A stretch of DNA of 64,000 nt, taken from positions 13,859 through 77,858 of the forward strand of contig DASYQV010000020.1 of the NCBI GenBank assembly GCA_036005125.1. The letters run 5' to 3'. Made by a program: the position numbers and the translations under genes. Positions 46,051-56,198 of this stretch are shown piece after piece. The notes beneath the pieces are model-generated. The model had not been told where the DNA came from. It ran no database searches and saw nothing but the letters and a program-made list of their open reading frames with translations. Numbering within the stretch: the stretch's first letter is position 1; the number at the start of each line of letters is the position of its first letter. Source of the DNA: DASYQV01 sp036005125. GTDB taxonomy: Bacteria; Acidobacteriota; Vicinamibacteria; Vicinamibacterales; UBA2999.

Positions 46051-46530
46051 GAATTCCACCTCGAGCCGGCCCCGCGTGATCCGACCGAGCGGCAGGCGGT
46101 GCATCCGGCCGTTGGATGCCTCCAGCAGCACGGTCCGGGTGGCGTCGTCGACGCCGCGCAGTCGTCCCTCGAACGCTTTCTGATTGTCGACCGGCTCGGC
46201 CACCACAATCTTCGCCAGACGGCCGGCGAACCGCCGATAGTCGTCCTCGCTGCGCAGCGGCCGGTCGAGCCCGGGCGAGGAAACCTCCAAGGTGTAGGTG
46301 AACGGCAGCGGGTCCTCGACGTCGAGGATGGTGCCCATCTCGCGACTGACGTGTTCGCAGTCCTCGATGCTCACACTCTCCTCGGCCGTGTTGGCAGGGC
46401 CGGGGCGATCGATGAAGACACGCACCACCTGCCCCGATGGCTCTCGCCGGCTCTGCACGTCCCAGATCTCCAGGCCGCGCGACCTCGCCACGCGCTCGGC
46501 AATGCCGCGAATCTGATCCAGCGGCTGCAT
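46048..46530 (-). CDS. rimP: Ribosome maturation factor RimP
   Basis: This 160-aa protein is needed for early 30S assembly. It has MQPLDQIRGIAERVARSRGLEIWDV, the conserved VRVFIDRPG and EDCEHVSREMGTILD segments, and YTLEVSSPGLDRPL, followed by the SH3-like C-terminal domain. ATG 46530 is chosen; a longer reading from 46563 would pass through a terminator hairpin. It is the first gene of the rimP-nusA-infB series. Confidence 0.94.
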   Translation of the reverse strand: MQPLDQIRGIAERVARSRGLEIWDVQSRREPSGQVVRVFIDRPGPANTAEESVSIEDCEHVSREMGTILDVEDPLPFTYTLEVSSPGLDRPLRSEDDYRRFAGRLAKIVVAEPVDNQKAFEGRLRGVDDATRTVLLEASNGRMHRLPLGRITRGRLEVEF

Positions 46531-46540
46531 GACCACAAAC

Positions 46541-46564
46541 AAAAAAAGTGGGCATGAGCCCACT
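46541..46564 (-). terminator. Intrinsic terminator/attenuator in the rimP leader
   Basis: On the - strand AGTGGGC/GCCCACT forms a 7-bp stem with loop TCAT, followed by seven T. It ends 11 nt before the rimP start codon and begins about 25 nt after the predicted transcription start, so it could attenuate the whole rimP-nusA-infB operon. Confidence 0.85.
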
Positions 46565-46595
46565 CTGGGGTCTTACTCCATCTAGGCGACTCTCA

Positions 46596-46624
46596 AATTT
46601 ATCACACGCCAGCGGTTAGGACAA
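46596..46624 (-). promoter_or_regulatory. Sigma-70-type promoter of the rimP-nusA-infB operon
   Basis: On the - strand TTGTCC (46624-46619) and TAAATT (46601-46596) are 17 bp apart, overlapping the end of rimO. The predicted start is near 46589. The terminator at 46564-46541 follows directly. Confidence 0.6.
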
Positions 46625-47977
46625 TGGACGGGCCACGAGATCGTAGGCCCGGCTGCCCGTCACCTCCACCTCGACGAACTGCCCGGGCGAGAGGGACTCA
46701 GGGTCGCACTCGGTCAAGTACACCATCGGGTCGATGTCGGGAGCCTGACCCGACAGCCGGCCCCGGAGAACCAGCTCATGCTCGGCGGAGGGGCCGTCGA
46801 CCAGGAGCCTGACCCGCTGGCCGATGCGGCGCCGTTGTGCCCGGGTGACGATGCGGCGCTGGGTGGCCATCAAACTCGACTGACGCCGGCGCTTGGTCTG
46901 CGGCGGGACGTCGTCTGGAAGCTCAAAGGCCGTGGTGCCGTCCTCGTGCGAATAGGTAAATACGCCGACATGGTCGAACTCGACCGCGCGGACGAAGGCC
47001 TCGAGCGCCGCGAAGTCGTCCCGGCTCTCTCCTGGAAACCCGACGATGAACGTGGTGCGGAGCGTGACGCCCGGCAGGCGCCTCCGGATACGGTCGAGGA
47101 GCCTCTCGTAGCTCGCGCGCGTCCCGGGCCGTTTCATCCGCTGAAGGACCCGGTCGGAGGCATGCTGCAGCGGCAGGTCGATGTACTTGCAGACCTTCTC
47201 ACTGTCGGCCATGGCGTCGAGCAGGTCGTCGCCGATCGTCGTGGGATAGAGATAAAGGAGACGGATCCATTCGAGGCCATCGACGAGGTTCAACTCGCGG
47301 AGCAGGCGTGCCAGAGCGCCCCGTTCGTGACGATCGACCCCGTAAAAGCTCGTGTCCTGTGAAATCAGGAGCAGCTCCTTCACGCCGCGCTCCGCGAGCG
47401 TGCGCGCTTCGCGCAGGATGGAGTCGATCGGGCGGCTGCGGTAATGGCCGCGCAGCGTGGGAATGATGCAGAAGGCGCACTTGTAGTCGCAGCCTTCGGC
47501 AATCTTCACGTAGGCGTAATGCCGCGGCGTCGCGAGCAACCGGGGCGTCTCCGCGTCGTAGATGTAGGTCGGCAACGCTCGGGCTCCGACAGGCTCGCCA
47601 TTCGATCGCAGCAGCGGTATCAATCTCGGCGACCCGCCGCCAAGCGCGTCCACGATCTGCTCGACCTCGCCGGTGCCGAGCACGGCGTCGATCTCCGGGA
47701 TCTGCGCGCGCAGCTCGTCGCGGTAGCGCTCGGCCATGCAGCCGGTCACCACGAGCCTCCGGCACGCGCCGGTCTTCTTGTGCTCGGCCATCTCGAGGAT
47801 GGTGTCGATCGACTCCTGCTTGGCCTTGTCGATGAACGCGCAGGTGTTGACGACGAGCACGTCGGCGTCGTCCGCGTCGCGCGTGAGCTCGTGCCCGGCC
47901 CGTTGCGCGAGGCCCAGCATCACCTCGGAGTCGACGAGATTCTTCGGGCAGCCGAGCGAGATGAGGCCTATTTTCAT
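46616..47977 (-). CDS. rimO: Ribosomal protein S12 methylthiotransferase RimO
   Basis: This 453-aa radical SAM enzyme thiomethylates Asp89 of S12. The N-terminal UPF0004 domain starts KIGLISLGCPKNLVDSE with conserved cysteines (GCPKN, NTCAF, TGCMA) for the auxiliary cluster. The radical SAM motif is CDYKCAFC. A C-terminal TRAM domain (about 385-450) contains QRVRLLVDGPS and GQFVEVEVTGSRAYDL. The signature SLGCPKNLVDSE favours RimO over MiaB. It is encoded just upstream of rimP and downstream of asnS in the - strand series. Confidence 0.96.
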   Translation of the reverse strand: MKIGLISLGCPKNLVDSEVMLGLAQRAGHELTRDADDADVLVVNTCAFIDKAKQESIDTILEMAEHKKTGACRRLVVTGCMAERYRDELRAQIPEIDAVLGTGEVEQIVDALGGGSPRLIPLLRSNGEPVGARALPTYIYDAETPRLLATPRHYAYVKIAEGCDYKCAFCIIPTLRGHYRSRPIDSILREARTLAERGVKELLLISQDTSFYGVDRHERGALARLLRELNLVDGLEWIRLLYLYPTTIGDDLLDAMADSEKVCKYIDLPLQHASDRVLQRMKRPGTRASYERLLDRIRRRLPGVTLRTTFIVGFPGESRDDFAALEAFVRAVEFDHVGVFTYSHEDGTTAFELPDDVPPQTKRRRQSSLMATQRRIVTRAQRRRIGQRVRLLVDGPSAEHELVLRGRLSGQAPDIDPMVYLTECDPESLSPGQFVEVEVTGSRAYDLVARPLS

Positions 47978-48101
47978 CTGCGATTCGTGATTGGTGATTT
48001 GTGATTGGATTGTGATTTGTGATTGGTGATTCGTGATTCCAATTCGTGATCGAACCTGAACAAAAATCGCAAATCGCCAATCGCAAAATCACAAATCCCG
48101 A

Positions 48102-48103
<2 letters not shown>
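47978..48103. repeat. Tandem-palindrome element (AATCACAAATCGC family), copy 5
   Basis: GATTTGTGATTGG and GTGATTCGTGATTCC units are followed by AAATCGCAAATCGCCAATCG units. It runs from the rimO start codon to the asnS TGA stop. Confidence 0.85.
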
Positions 48104-49394
<1,291 letters not shown>

Positions 49395-49399
49395 AGCGG

Positions 49400-50251
49400 T
49401 CAGAAGGTCACGAACATTTTCTCGAGCCGTTCGCGGGCGGCCGCGGCCCGGCTCAGCACCTCGATCGGATTGCCGGTATCCGCCACCTCGAACATGAGCG
49501 GTCCGTCGTAGCCGATCTTCTGAGTTGCCATCATCGCGACATCCCAGTCGATCGATCCCGCGAACGGAACGAGGTGCTCGTCGCGCGCGCGCCGGTTGTC
49601 GTGCACGTGCGTGGAGAGCACATGTCCAGATATCGTTTCCACGGCCTCGGCGAGATCGCCGAGCAGGTGCGCGTGGCCGTAGTCGAGGCACACGCCGGCG
49701 TCCACCCCTTCCAACTCGTCCTCGATCAGCCTCGTGAGCGCGAGGGGGGTGCAAAGCGCGTTGGGAATCACCTCCAGCGCGACGCGGACGCCAACCGCTG
49801 CCGCAAGCGATGCGATCTCCTCGACGCTCCGCCGCGCCGCCGCAGGATGGTTATCGCTTGCCGGCGGCCGCTCCGCGTCCGGGATCCCGAGGTGCACGAC
49901 CAGATAGCGATAGGGCACGATACGCGCCACCTCCAGCGCGGCGTGCGTTTCCTCGATCGCTGCCTTCCGACGCGTCTCATCACCCGAGGCGTTCGAGAAA
50001 GGCCCGACCCATTGGCCACGCTTCATTGCCTCGACGATTGGCGCGTGCATCGAATGGAACTCCAGCCGGGTGTCCGCCAGCCACTCGCCCAGCTCGCGGA
50101 TGGCGGCAGCGTCGCGGTAGTCGAAATGTGAGCGTGTCGCGAAGACCTCCACCGCCTCGAACCCGTGCGCCGCGATGTCCACCAGGTGCTCGCGGACGAG
50201 CCGGTGGTCGTGGAAGAGATGCGTGGAAATGCCGAAGCGCCGATCGCTCAA
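49400..50251 (-). CDS. Sugar phosphate isomerase/epimerase-like TIM-barrel protein
   Basis: This 283-aa protein is of the xylose isomerase-like (AP endonuclease family 2) fold. It has [13 protein letters not shown] at the N-terminus, then [12 protein letters not shown], the metal-ligand candidates [17 protein letters not shown] and [10 protein letters not shown], and [19 protein letters not shown] near the end. TTG 50251 is preferred because AGAGGA lies five bases upstream and the barrel starts at once; a GTG at 50323 would add 24 residues. The true substrate is unknown. Its location between amgK-like and asnS genes does not settle this. Confidence 0.82.
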   Translation of the reverse strand: MSDRRFGISTHLFHDHRLVREHLVDIAAHGFEAVEVFATRSHFDYRDAAAIRELGEWLADTRLEFHSMHAPIVEAMKRGQWVGPFSNASGDETRRKAAIEETHAALEVARIVPYRYLVVHLGIPDAERPPASDNHPAAARRSVEEIASLAAAVGVRVALEVIPNALCTPLALTRLIEDELEGVDAGVCLDYGHAHLLGDLAEAVETISGHVLSTHVHDNRRARDEHLVPFAGSIDWDVAMMATQKIGYDGPLMFEVADTGNPIEVLSRAAAARERLEKMFVTF

Positions 50252-50371
50252 CTGGTCCTCTGGGAGCAGGCCAATTGAGCATTCTAGCAGGTCGAGCTCC
50301 GGGCTCCGGATCGCGGCCGGCACTGGGCCGCGTCGATGGGGCCTACGACCCAGGGGGTGTCCGCCTCCGGA

Positions 50372-51412
50372 TCAGTTCAGCTCTTCGAGGTGCTCCCCCA
50401 GCAGAGCGCGTAACGCCGAGAAGCGAGGGTACTTCGCGAGATTGGCCCGCACGTAGCTGAGCGTTCGGGGAATGTACTGGATGTAGACGGGGTTGCCTCG
50501 CGACGTGGTCTGGAAGCCGAATGTGCCGAGGGCCTTGAGGTTGCGCTGCAGGGCCATCATGTCGAAGCGGCGCCGGAATTCCTGGTGGTCGGCCGCGCTG
50601 TCCGACCTGCCGGTGTAGGCGCCGCGCATCGCCAGGAAGAACGCGATGAGCTCCTCGACCTGCGCCTCGGTGAAGTCCGCGTAAGAATCGCGGAGCAGCG
50701 AGACGAGATCGTAGGTGTCGGGTCCAAGCCGCGCGTCCTGGAAGTCGATGATGTACAGGCTTCCATCGTGCAGCATCAGGTTGCGGCTGTGGTAGTCGCG
50801 ATGACAGAGCACCCGCGGCTCGGCTGCGAGCTCCTCGACGATGCTGGAGTATTCGCGCGCCAGCGCCTCGCGCTCGGCGTCCGACAGCGTGACGCCGCGA
50901 TAGGCTTCGAGAAAGTGCTTGGTGAAGAACTGGAGCTCCCAGCTGAGTTTCTCGACGTCGAACGCGACGCCATACGGGACGTATTCATGCGAAGCGAGCT
51001 CCGCACCGCGGCGCTGCAGCACCTCGATGAAGCTGACCGCCTGCCGGTAGAGCGCAGCATGCTCGGCGGGTGAGGCCGTGCCGAGATGTGCTTGAAGCGT
51101 GACGTCCCCGAGGTCCTGGAGCGCGATGATGCCGAGCGCGTCCGAGTGCGCCAGAACCCGCGGCACCGGCACCGGCATCTGCTGCAGCAGACGTCCGACG
51201 TTGACGAAGGGGAGCTTGTCGAACTCGATGGCGGTCGTGTGCAGCGCGAGCACCTGCGACGGTCCGTTGCGCACCAGCACGCGGAAGTAGCGGCGGTCCG
51301 AAGCGTCGCCGGTGAGCGGCAGGATTTTCGCCCGCTCGAGGAGACCCGTCTCGCCTAGAAACTGATTGAGCCGCTTGCGCGCGTCGTCAGGGTGGCGACG
51401 GTCTGAGATCAT
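50372..51412 (-). CDS. Aminoglycoside phosphotransferase-family kinase, AmgK-like
   Basis: This kinase of about 346 aa has an N-terminal lobe LLERAKILPLTGDASDRRYFRV and the catalytic loop LCHRDYHSRNLMLHDG. The metal-binding segment is YIIDFQDARLGPDTYDL. The sequence resembles AmgK, the anomeric MurNAc/GlcNAc kinase of peptidoglycan recycling, and a MurU-like nucleotidyltransferase is encoded immediately upstream, the arrangement known from Pseudomonas. Start: ATG 51412 is chosen because ATG 51430 lies in a hairpin repeat. The anomeric kinase assignment is inference from similarity and gene pairing. Confidence 0.85.
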   Translation of the reverse strand: MISDRRHPDDARKRLNQFLGETGLLERAKILPLTGDASDRRYFRVLVRNGPSQVLALHTTAIEFDKLPFVNVGRLLQQMPVPVPRVLAHSDALGIIALQDLGDVTLQAHLGTASPAEHAALYRQAVSFIEVLQRRGAELASHEYVPYGVAFDVEKLSWELQFFTKHFLEAYRGVTLSDAEREALAREYSSIVEELAAEPRVLCHRDYHSRNLMLHDGSLYIIDFQDARLGPDTYDLVSLLRDSYADFTEAQVEELIAFFLAMRGAYTGRSDSAADHQEFRRRFDMMALQRNLKALGTFGFQTTSRGNPVYIQYIPRTLSYVRANLAKYPRFSALRALLGEHLEELN

Positions 51413-51423
51413 GGTTTTCGGAG

Positions 51424-51513
51424 GTCGCATCTTTAGATGCGGCGCGCGCCGGGTCTAAACCCGGATTCATCACGAATCAAGGAATTGAGGGTCTACGAGA
51501 CCCGGCCTACGTA
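51424..51513. repeat. Paired-hairpin repeat (GTAGGCC family), copy 5
   Basis: Hairpin CGCATCTTTAGATGCG and the degenerate CCGGGTCTAAACCCGG and GGGTCTACGAGACCC are followed by GGCCTACGTAC. It supplies the TAG stop codon of the murU-like gene (51507-51509). Confidence 0.8.
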
Positions 51514-52463
51514 CTCATCGGCGCGACCGCCAGCCCGTGGCGGATGCTTTCTTTCGGTTCGAGATCGCCCGTTGGAACGCGAATCGTGAGATCGGACCAG
51601 TCGGTGCCCGATGGAATCCGCACCCCATCCGCCACGACGCAGCGCTCCACGCGGGCGCCTGCGCCAACAGCTACATCGTCCCACAGAACCGTATCGGTGA
51701 GCCGCGCCGATGACTCGACGCGCGTGCCTCGGCCCGCCGAAACTGACGGCCGTCCTTCGCGCGCGGCGAGCCGCAGCGACGTCTGCAGGTAGTCAGCCGG
51801 CGTGCCGATGTCGAGGAACTCAGCCGTCTCCGAGATGAACGCGCGAATGGAGCCCGGCCGACTACGAATCAACTCGGGATACAACGTGCGGACCGACTCG
51901 TGCGGCGTGTGATCCGGCAGCGATTCGAACGCGGTGCTCTGTGCCACCTGAACACCGATGAAGTGATACGACCGCTCGCCGGCCCCGCGGCGCGTAAAGG
52001 CGGTTACCGCGCCATTGCCGTCGACGAGCGCCCCGCCGTACTTGTCCGGTTCCGTATTCGGCACGAGCGCCATGGTGACGAGAGCGCCCGACGCCCGATG
52101 CGCTTCGAGCACCTCGGCGACGTTGACATCGGTGAGCGTGTCCCCGTTCACGATGAGGAACTCGCCGGACCCCAGCAGCGGCAGCGCGTGCCGCGGACCA
52201 CCGGCCGATCCGAGCACCGGTGTCTCCCATGAGTATCGGACGCGGACACCAAGTCCGGCGCCGTCGCCGATGAGTCCGGTGATCGTTTCGGGAAGATGGT
52301 GCAGATTGAGCACGAACTCTTCGACGCCTGCCGCGGCAAGCCAGCGCAGGATCCGCTCGACGAGCGGCTCGCCGGCAACCGGCAGGGCAGCTTTGGCGCG
52401 AACGCGTGAAAGCGGTCGGAGCCGCGTGGCAAGACCGGCGGTCAGCACGAGCGCGGGGATCAT
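51507..52463 (-). CDS. Sugar-1-phosphate nucleotidyltransferase, MurU-like
   Basis: This 318-aa protein has the nucleotidyltransferase signature LTAGLATRLRPLSRVRAKAALPV, then ETPVLGSAGGPRHALPLLG, FLIVNGDTLTDVN and the metal region EFLDIGTPADYLQT. A short left-handed beta-helix follows at the C-terminus (about 245-300), which classical MurU lacks. Paired with the AmgK-like kinase, it would make UDP-MurNAc from MurNAc-1-phosphate and UTP, bypassing early murein synthesis. A GDP-mannose or glucose-type pyrophosphorylase is the alternative. The start overlaps the CYTH gene stop by 3 bases. Confidence 0.85.
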   Translation of the reverse strand: MIPALVLTAGLATRLRPLSRVRAKAALPVAGEPLVERILRWLAAAGVEEFVLNLHHLPETITGLIGDGAGLGVRVRYSWETPVLGSAGGPRHALPLLGSGEFLIVNGDTLTDVNVAEVLEAHRASGALVTMALVPNTEPDKYGGALVDGNGAVTAFTRRGAGERSYHFIGVQVAQSTAFESLPDHTPHESVRTLYPELIRSRPGSIRAFISETAEFLDIGTPADYLQTSLRLAAREGRPSVSAGRGTRVESSARLTDTVLWDDVAVGAGARVERCVVADGVRIPSGTDWSDLTIRVPTGDLEPKESIRHGLAVAPMST

Positions 52464-53017
52464 TCAGCGTCGAAGAGCATGTCGTTTGCGGTGAGGCCGT
52501 TCCGTTCCCGGTGCGCGATGAAGAGCCCGCGGTAGGAATCGAGGATGAAATCTGCGGGCAACCGTCCGAGCGCCTGCGTCATGCTGAGAATGCCGCGCTC
52601 GCCCCCTTCGATCTCGACATAGGTGCCAAGCGGTGTCTCGTCGAGCGCGATCGTCACCTCCTCGGCCGCGTATTCCTCTCGATATTTCTCGTATCGGAAC
52701 CACACGTGCAGCCCGAGCTCCTGCAGGACGCGGAGCAGCACGGTGCCATCGGCCACGATCGTTTCGTACTCCTCGCGCAGCTTCATGCTCGACGGCTGGA
52801 CCGGCCCCTTGAACGTGAGCAGGCTCTTCCCCGATTCGATCCGCACGCGCAGCACGCAGCGGCGGCGGCGCAGCAGCTCGTCCTCGGTATCGAGCAGCGC
52901 GTCCTCCTGCAGACGACGGCTGCGGAGCGGCGTGGCGCCCGCGGCCAGAATCGCCCGCCGGGCCTCGTCGGGACTGTCGAACCGGAGCTTGACTTCGCGC
53001 TCGAGCATCAGCGCCAT
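52460..53017 (-). CDS. CYTH-domain phosphatase/cyclase-like protein
   Basis: This 185-aa CYTH (class IV adenylate cyclase / thiamine triphosphatase superfamily) protein has the N-terminal EREVKLRF (the ExExK-like motif), then CVLRVRIESGKSLLTFKGP and LDETPLGTYVEIEGG. ATG 53017 has GGAGG six bases upstream; the earlier reading is repeat-derived. Such enzymes hydrolyse triphosphates such as thiamine triphosphate or inorganic triphosphate. The substrate here is unknown. It is translationally coupled to the murU-like gene by an ATGA overlap. Confidence 0.86.
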   Translation of the reverse strand: MALMLEREVKLRFDSPDEARRAILAAGATPLRSRRLQEDALLDTEDELLRRRRCVLRVRIESGKSLLTFKGPVQPSSMKLREEYETIVADGTVLLRVLQELGLHVWFRYEKYREEYAAEEVTIALDETPLGTYVEIEGGERGILSMTQALGRLPADFILDSYRGLFIAHRERNGLTANDMLFDAE

Positions 53018-53037
53018 TTCGGCCTCCGCGGCCTTGT

Positions 53038-53124
53038 GATTCATGATTCTTGATTCATGATTCACGATTTCGCGGTGACGGCGAGGCAGCCCAATCCAGA
53101 ATCATGAATCCTGAATCATGAATG
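53038..53124. repeat. Tandem-palindrome element (GATTCTTGATTCATG family), copy 3
   Basis: ATGATTCTTGATTCATGATT is followed by AATCATGAATCCTGAATC units, between the midA-like and CYTH genes. Confidence 0.85.
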
Positions 53125-53143
53125 AATTGCGGGGGCATGGCAA

Positions 53144-54322
53144 TCACGTTAACCGGGATGGTCCCGACAACCCTCGAAGCGGGGCGCCCTGGACCTGCTT
53201 GCCGAACACCAGAACCTTGTGCGTGCTGCCAAGGCCGCCGGGCAGGATCAGCGTCTTGAGCGCCAACCTGCGGCGAGTGGCGGCAACCGACGACCCGACC
53301 GTCGCCAGCTCGTCGGCCAGACCGAGCGCCAGCAGAAAGTAGCCCTGGTCGAGCACGCCGAGCGTCGTGCACCCGAATTGCTCTGCAGCGCGTTGCACCG
53401 ATGTGAGGTCCACGTGCGACGTGATGTCGCGCGTGCCAGGCTCTTCGAGCCATGCTGGTCCCTCCGCGGATGGATTGGCCACATGGCGCGCGAACGTCGT
53501 CAACGTGCCGCCTGCGTGCGTGGCGGAGTAGATCTCCTCGGCAGCGTGACCGTAGTCGACGAGCAGCAGAAAGCCTCGATGAAGAGCGCGGCACGCGCGA
53601 GCCGTCCATGCGAGAGCCGCCAGGTTGATCTCCGCGCGCCATCCAGGCCGCAGGGCCACGTTCGCTGCGCGAAGGTATTCCTCGAGCGCCTGCGTCGACG
53701 GCTGACCGACGCGTTCGACGAGTCGATCGCCGTCCAGATCGACGTAGTGCTCGCGCAGACCGTGCCCGGTCATCACGACGCTGTGGACCGGCAGCGCGTC
53801 GAGCAACTCGTTGGCGTAGATGACGCCGTGGACGGCATCGGGAAGTGTCACGCCGGAGCTTGCGACCTTCGCCGCGTGCGGTGCGAGCATCTCCTGCTGT
53901 GCGGCGCGCGCAACCGGACTGGCATCCACCAGATGAAGGCGAATGGCCGAGTAGAACTCCGGATCCGTCGCGCGAGCCGCGTCGAGCACGTCGCGCGCCA
54001 GCTGGCCGTTGGAGGCACCCGCCTCGACGAGATCGATGCCCTCTCCGCTCAGGACAGCCGTCCCGTCGGGCTCGAGCCGCCGCCACATTTCCGCGAACTG
54101 TCTCGCGAGCATCGCGCCGAAGGCGGGCCCGACGTCGACGCTGGTGAAGAAATCGCCGTTGCGCCCGGTGCGCCGCGCGGCGCGCGCGTAGTAGCCGTGC
54201 TCGGGATGATAGAGCGCGATCGACATGAACTCGGCCACCGTGAGGGGACCGCGTTCACGGATGCGCTGGACGATCAGATCTCGGGCGGTCACGAAAGAAA
54301 GAGGTGCGGCGGGAGGCTCCAT
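53144..54322 (-). CDS. MidA/NDUFAF7-like SAM-dependent methyltransferase
   Basis: This 392-aa protein is of the DUF185/MidA family, whose mitochondrial member methylates an arginine of a complex I subunit. It has GPLTVAEFMSIALYHPEHGYY, then FFTSVDVGPAFGAMLARQ, SAM-binding IDLVEAGASNGQLARDVLDA, VIYANELLDALPVHSVV and LLLVDYGHAAEEIY. The substrate in this organism is not known; no complex I genes are nearby. It lies upstream of the CYTH gene with a repeat between them. Confidence 0.9.
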   Translation of the reverse strand: MEPPAAPLSFVTARDLIVQRIRERGPLTVAEFMSIALYHPEHGYYARAARRTGRNGDFFTSVDVGPAFGAMLARQFAEMWRRLEPDGTAVLSGEGIDLVEAGASNGQLARDVLDAARATDPEFYSAIRLHLVDASPVARAAQQEMLAPHAAKVASSGVTLPDAVHGVIYANELLDALPVHSVVMTGHGLREHYVDLDGDRLVERVGQPSTQALEEYLRAANVALRPGWRAEINLAALAWTARACRALHRGFLLLVDYGHAAEEIYSATHAGGTLTTFARHVANPSAEGPAWLEEPGTRDITSHVDLTSVQRAAEQFGCTTLGVLDQGYFLLALGLADELATVGSSVAATRRRLALKTLILPGGLGSTHKVLVFGKQVQGAPLRGLSGPSRLT

Positions 54323-54324
54323 TT

Positions 54325-54456
54325 GATCATCGGGCTATATCAGATTTGATCATCGATTGGTTCATCGCCACAGTTGATCAGCGGCGATTTGATCAGCGAT
54401 CGATGACTCAATCGTCAGATGATCAGATTCAATGATCAAATCTGCTATAGCCGATG
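54325..54456. repeat. Tandem-palindrome element (TTTGATCATCG family)
   Basis: Left arm CATCGGGCTATATCAGATTT (from 54328) is inverted as AAATCTGCTATAGCCGATG (to 54455). TTGATCAGCG and GATTTGATCAGCG units lie between. It fills the htrA to midA gap. Confidence 0.8.
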
Positions 54457-54471
54457 TTCAAATGTACCCGT

Positions 54472-56043
54472 CTACTCCTTCCTGACGGTGAGGAAGGTCT
54501 CCTGGCCGCCGCGCTGCACCAGCAGGAACGCGGTGCTTCCCGACGCCACCTTGGAGAGTTCCCGGCTCGCTTCGGCGGCCGAGCTCACCGGGTGGCGATT
54601 GACCTGGACGATCACGTCGCCCGGCGTGATACCCGCGCGGGCAGCGGTGCTTTGCGGCTCGACTTCCACGACCACCGCGCCTCGCGTGCTCGGATCGAGA
54701 CGCAGGCGGCGAGCTACGTCCGGGGTCACGTTGCTGAGCGTGATGCCGAAGCCGCTGCTGGTGTCCTGATCCTGATCGCCGGGCTGGTTCCGCGACGACC
54801 GATTGGCCTCCTGCTCGAGATCGAGCTCGTCCACGGTGACGTTCAGCGTGCGCTCCTGCTTGTCACGAAGCACCCGGATGGGCACCGTCGTGCCGGGCCT
54901 GGTCGCGACCACCATCTGCACCAGCTGATCGCGGTTCGCCACGGGCTTGCCGTTGAACGCCAGGATCACATCGCCAGGCTGGACGCCAGCTCTCGCCGCC
55001 GCACTGCCCGAAACCACCGTGGCGACGAGAGCGCCTTTACGCTCCTTGAGGCCGAACTCGTCGAGCGCGTCCGCCGGGATGATACCGACCGACACGCCAA
55101 TCTTGCCGCGCGTGATCTTGCCCGAGCGAAGCTGGGGGAGCAGCTCGCGGACGGTGTTGATTGGAATGGCGAACCCGATGCCGATGTTGCCCGATTGACG
55201 CGCGTCGCTGTAGATAGCGGTATTGATCCCAATCACCTCGCCGCGTACGTTCAGCAGCGGCCCGCCTGAGTTGCCCGGGTTGATCGCGGCGTCGGTCTGC
55301 AGCACCTGCGCGCTGCGTCCTTCGGACACGGGGAACGGACGCTCCAGCGCGCTGATGACCCCGACGCTCACGGTGTGCGCGAGGCCGAACGGGTTGCCGA
55401 TCGCCATCACCCAGTCGCCGGGCTGCATCACGCTCGAGTCGCCGAACTTTGCCTCGGGCAGCGTGTGCTTCGGCTTCTCCGTCAACTGAATGAGGGCGCT
55501 GTCGGTGAGCGGGTCGCGGCCGACGACCTTTGCGTCATAGGTCTGGTCGGGGTCCTCGCCGTACAGCGACACCTGGATCTTGGTCGCGCCCTCGACGACG
55601 TGGTTGTTGGTCAGGATGAAGCCGGCCTTGTCGATGATGAAGCCGGTGCCGGCCGCCACCGCCACCTGCTCGCGCGGGCGGCCGCGGCGCTGCTGCCCCT
55701 GCCCTTGCCCCTGCCCCTGCCCCTGTCCCTGCCCCTGCGGGTCACCGAAGAAGCGATGGAACAGATCGTCGCCGCCTCCGAAGAACTCGGTGAGATCCTG
55801 CATCCGCTGGCGGGACTCGGTGCGGATGTTCACAACAGCCGGAGACGCGGCTTTCGCGATATCGCGGAACGTCGTCGCGGACAGCGGGCCGGTAATGGGC
55901 GCGCTGTTCATCGGCGGCGCGTTGACCGACTGGGCCGCTGTCGGCGGCGACAGATCGAGTCTCGACGCGATTACCATCCCGACGGCCAGCGATGCGATGG
56001 CAATCAGCAGCGCATAGAACAGCGTGGTCTTGCGATTGTGCAT
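54472..56043 (-). CDS. Periplasmic serine protease DegP/HtrA-like
   Basis: This 523-aa exported protease/chaperone has an N-terminal signal anchor (about 8-27), a trypsin-like domain with His in LTNNHVVEGA, Asp in PLTDSALIQL and Ser in INPGNSGGPLLN, and two PDZ domains (about 305-395 and 430-515). ATG 56043 has GGAGG five bases upstream. A (Gly-Gln) run at about 104-118 is encoded by hexanucleotide repeats. HtrA proteins handle misfolded envelope proteins. The group (DegP versus DegQ) cannot be set from sequence. Confidence 0.95.
   Translation of the reverse strand: MHNRKTTLFYALLIAIASLAVGMVIASRLDLSPPTAAQSVNAPPMNSAPITGPLSATTFRDIAKAASPAVVNIRTESRQRMQDLTEFFGGGDDLFHRFFGDPQGQGQGQGQGQGQGQQRRGRPREQVAVAAGTGFIIDKAGFILTNNHVVEGATKIQVSLYGEDPDQTYDAKVVGRDPLTDSALIQLTEKPKHTLPEAKFGDSSVMQPGDWVMAIGNPFGLAHTVSVGVISALERPFPVSEGRSAQVLQTDAAINPGNSGGPLLNVRGEVIGINTAIYSDARQSGNIGIGFAIPINTVRELLPQLRSGKITRGKIGVSVGIIPADALDEFGLKERKGALVATVVSGSAAARAGVQPGDVILAFNGKPVANRDQLVQMVVATRPGTTVPIRVLRDKQERTLNVTVDELDLEQEANRSSRNQPGDQDQDTSSGFGITLSNVTPDVARRLRLDPSTRGAVVVEVEPQSTAARAGITPGDVIVQVNRHPVSSAAEASRELSKVASGSTAFLLVQRGGQETFLTVRKE
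55691..55738. repeat. In-frame hexanucleotide tandem repeat in htrA
   Basis: About eight degenerate CCCTGC units (on the + strand) encode the Gly-Gln run. Units can be gained or lost without a frameshift. Confidence 0.85.
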
Positions 56044-56100
56044 GGTGCCTCCAACTCGACCTGAGGACCGCGGTACCCGCGGCTACATCAGCCAACGTAC

Positions 56101-56153
56101 GTAGGCCGGGTCTTCAGACCCGGCACCGCGCCGCATCTGAAGATGCGGCCTAC
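56101..56153. repeat. Paired-hairpin repeat (GTAGGCC family), copy 6
   Basis: CCGGGTCTTCAGACCCGG and CCGCATCTGAAGATGCGG lie between GTAGGCC and GGCCTAC, essentially identical in its core to copy 1. It sits in the M24 to htrA gap. Confidence 0.92.
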
Positions 56154-56198
56154 GACCCAAAGATGTGGGCGCGAATCTCTGACCCGCGCCGTTCGTGT

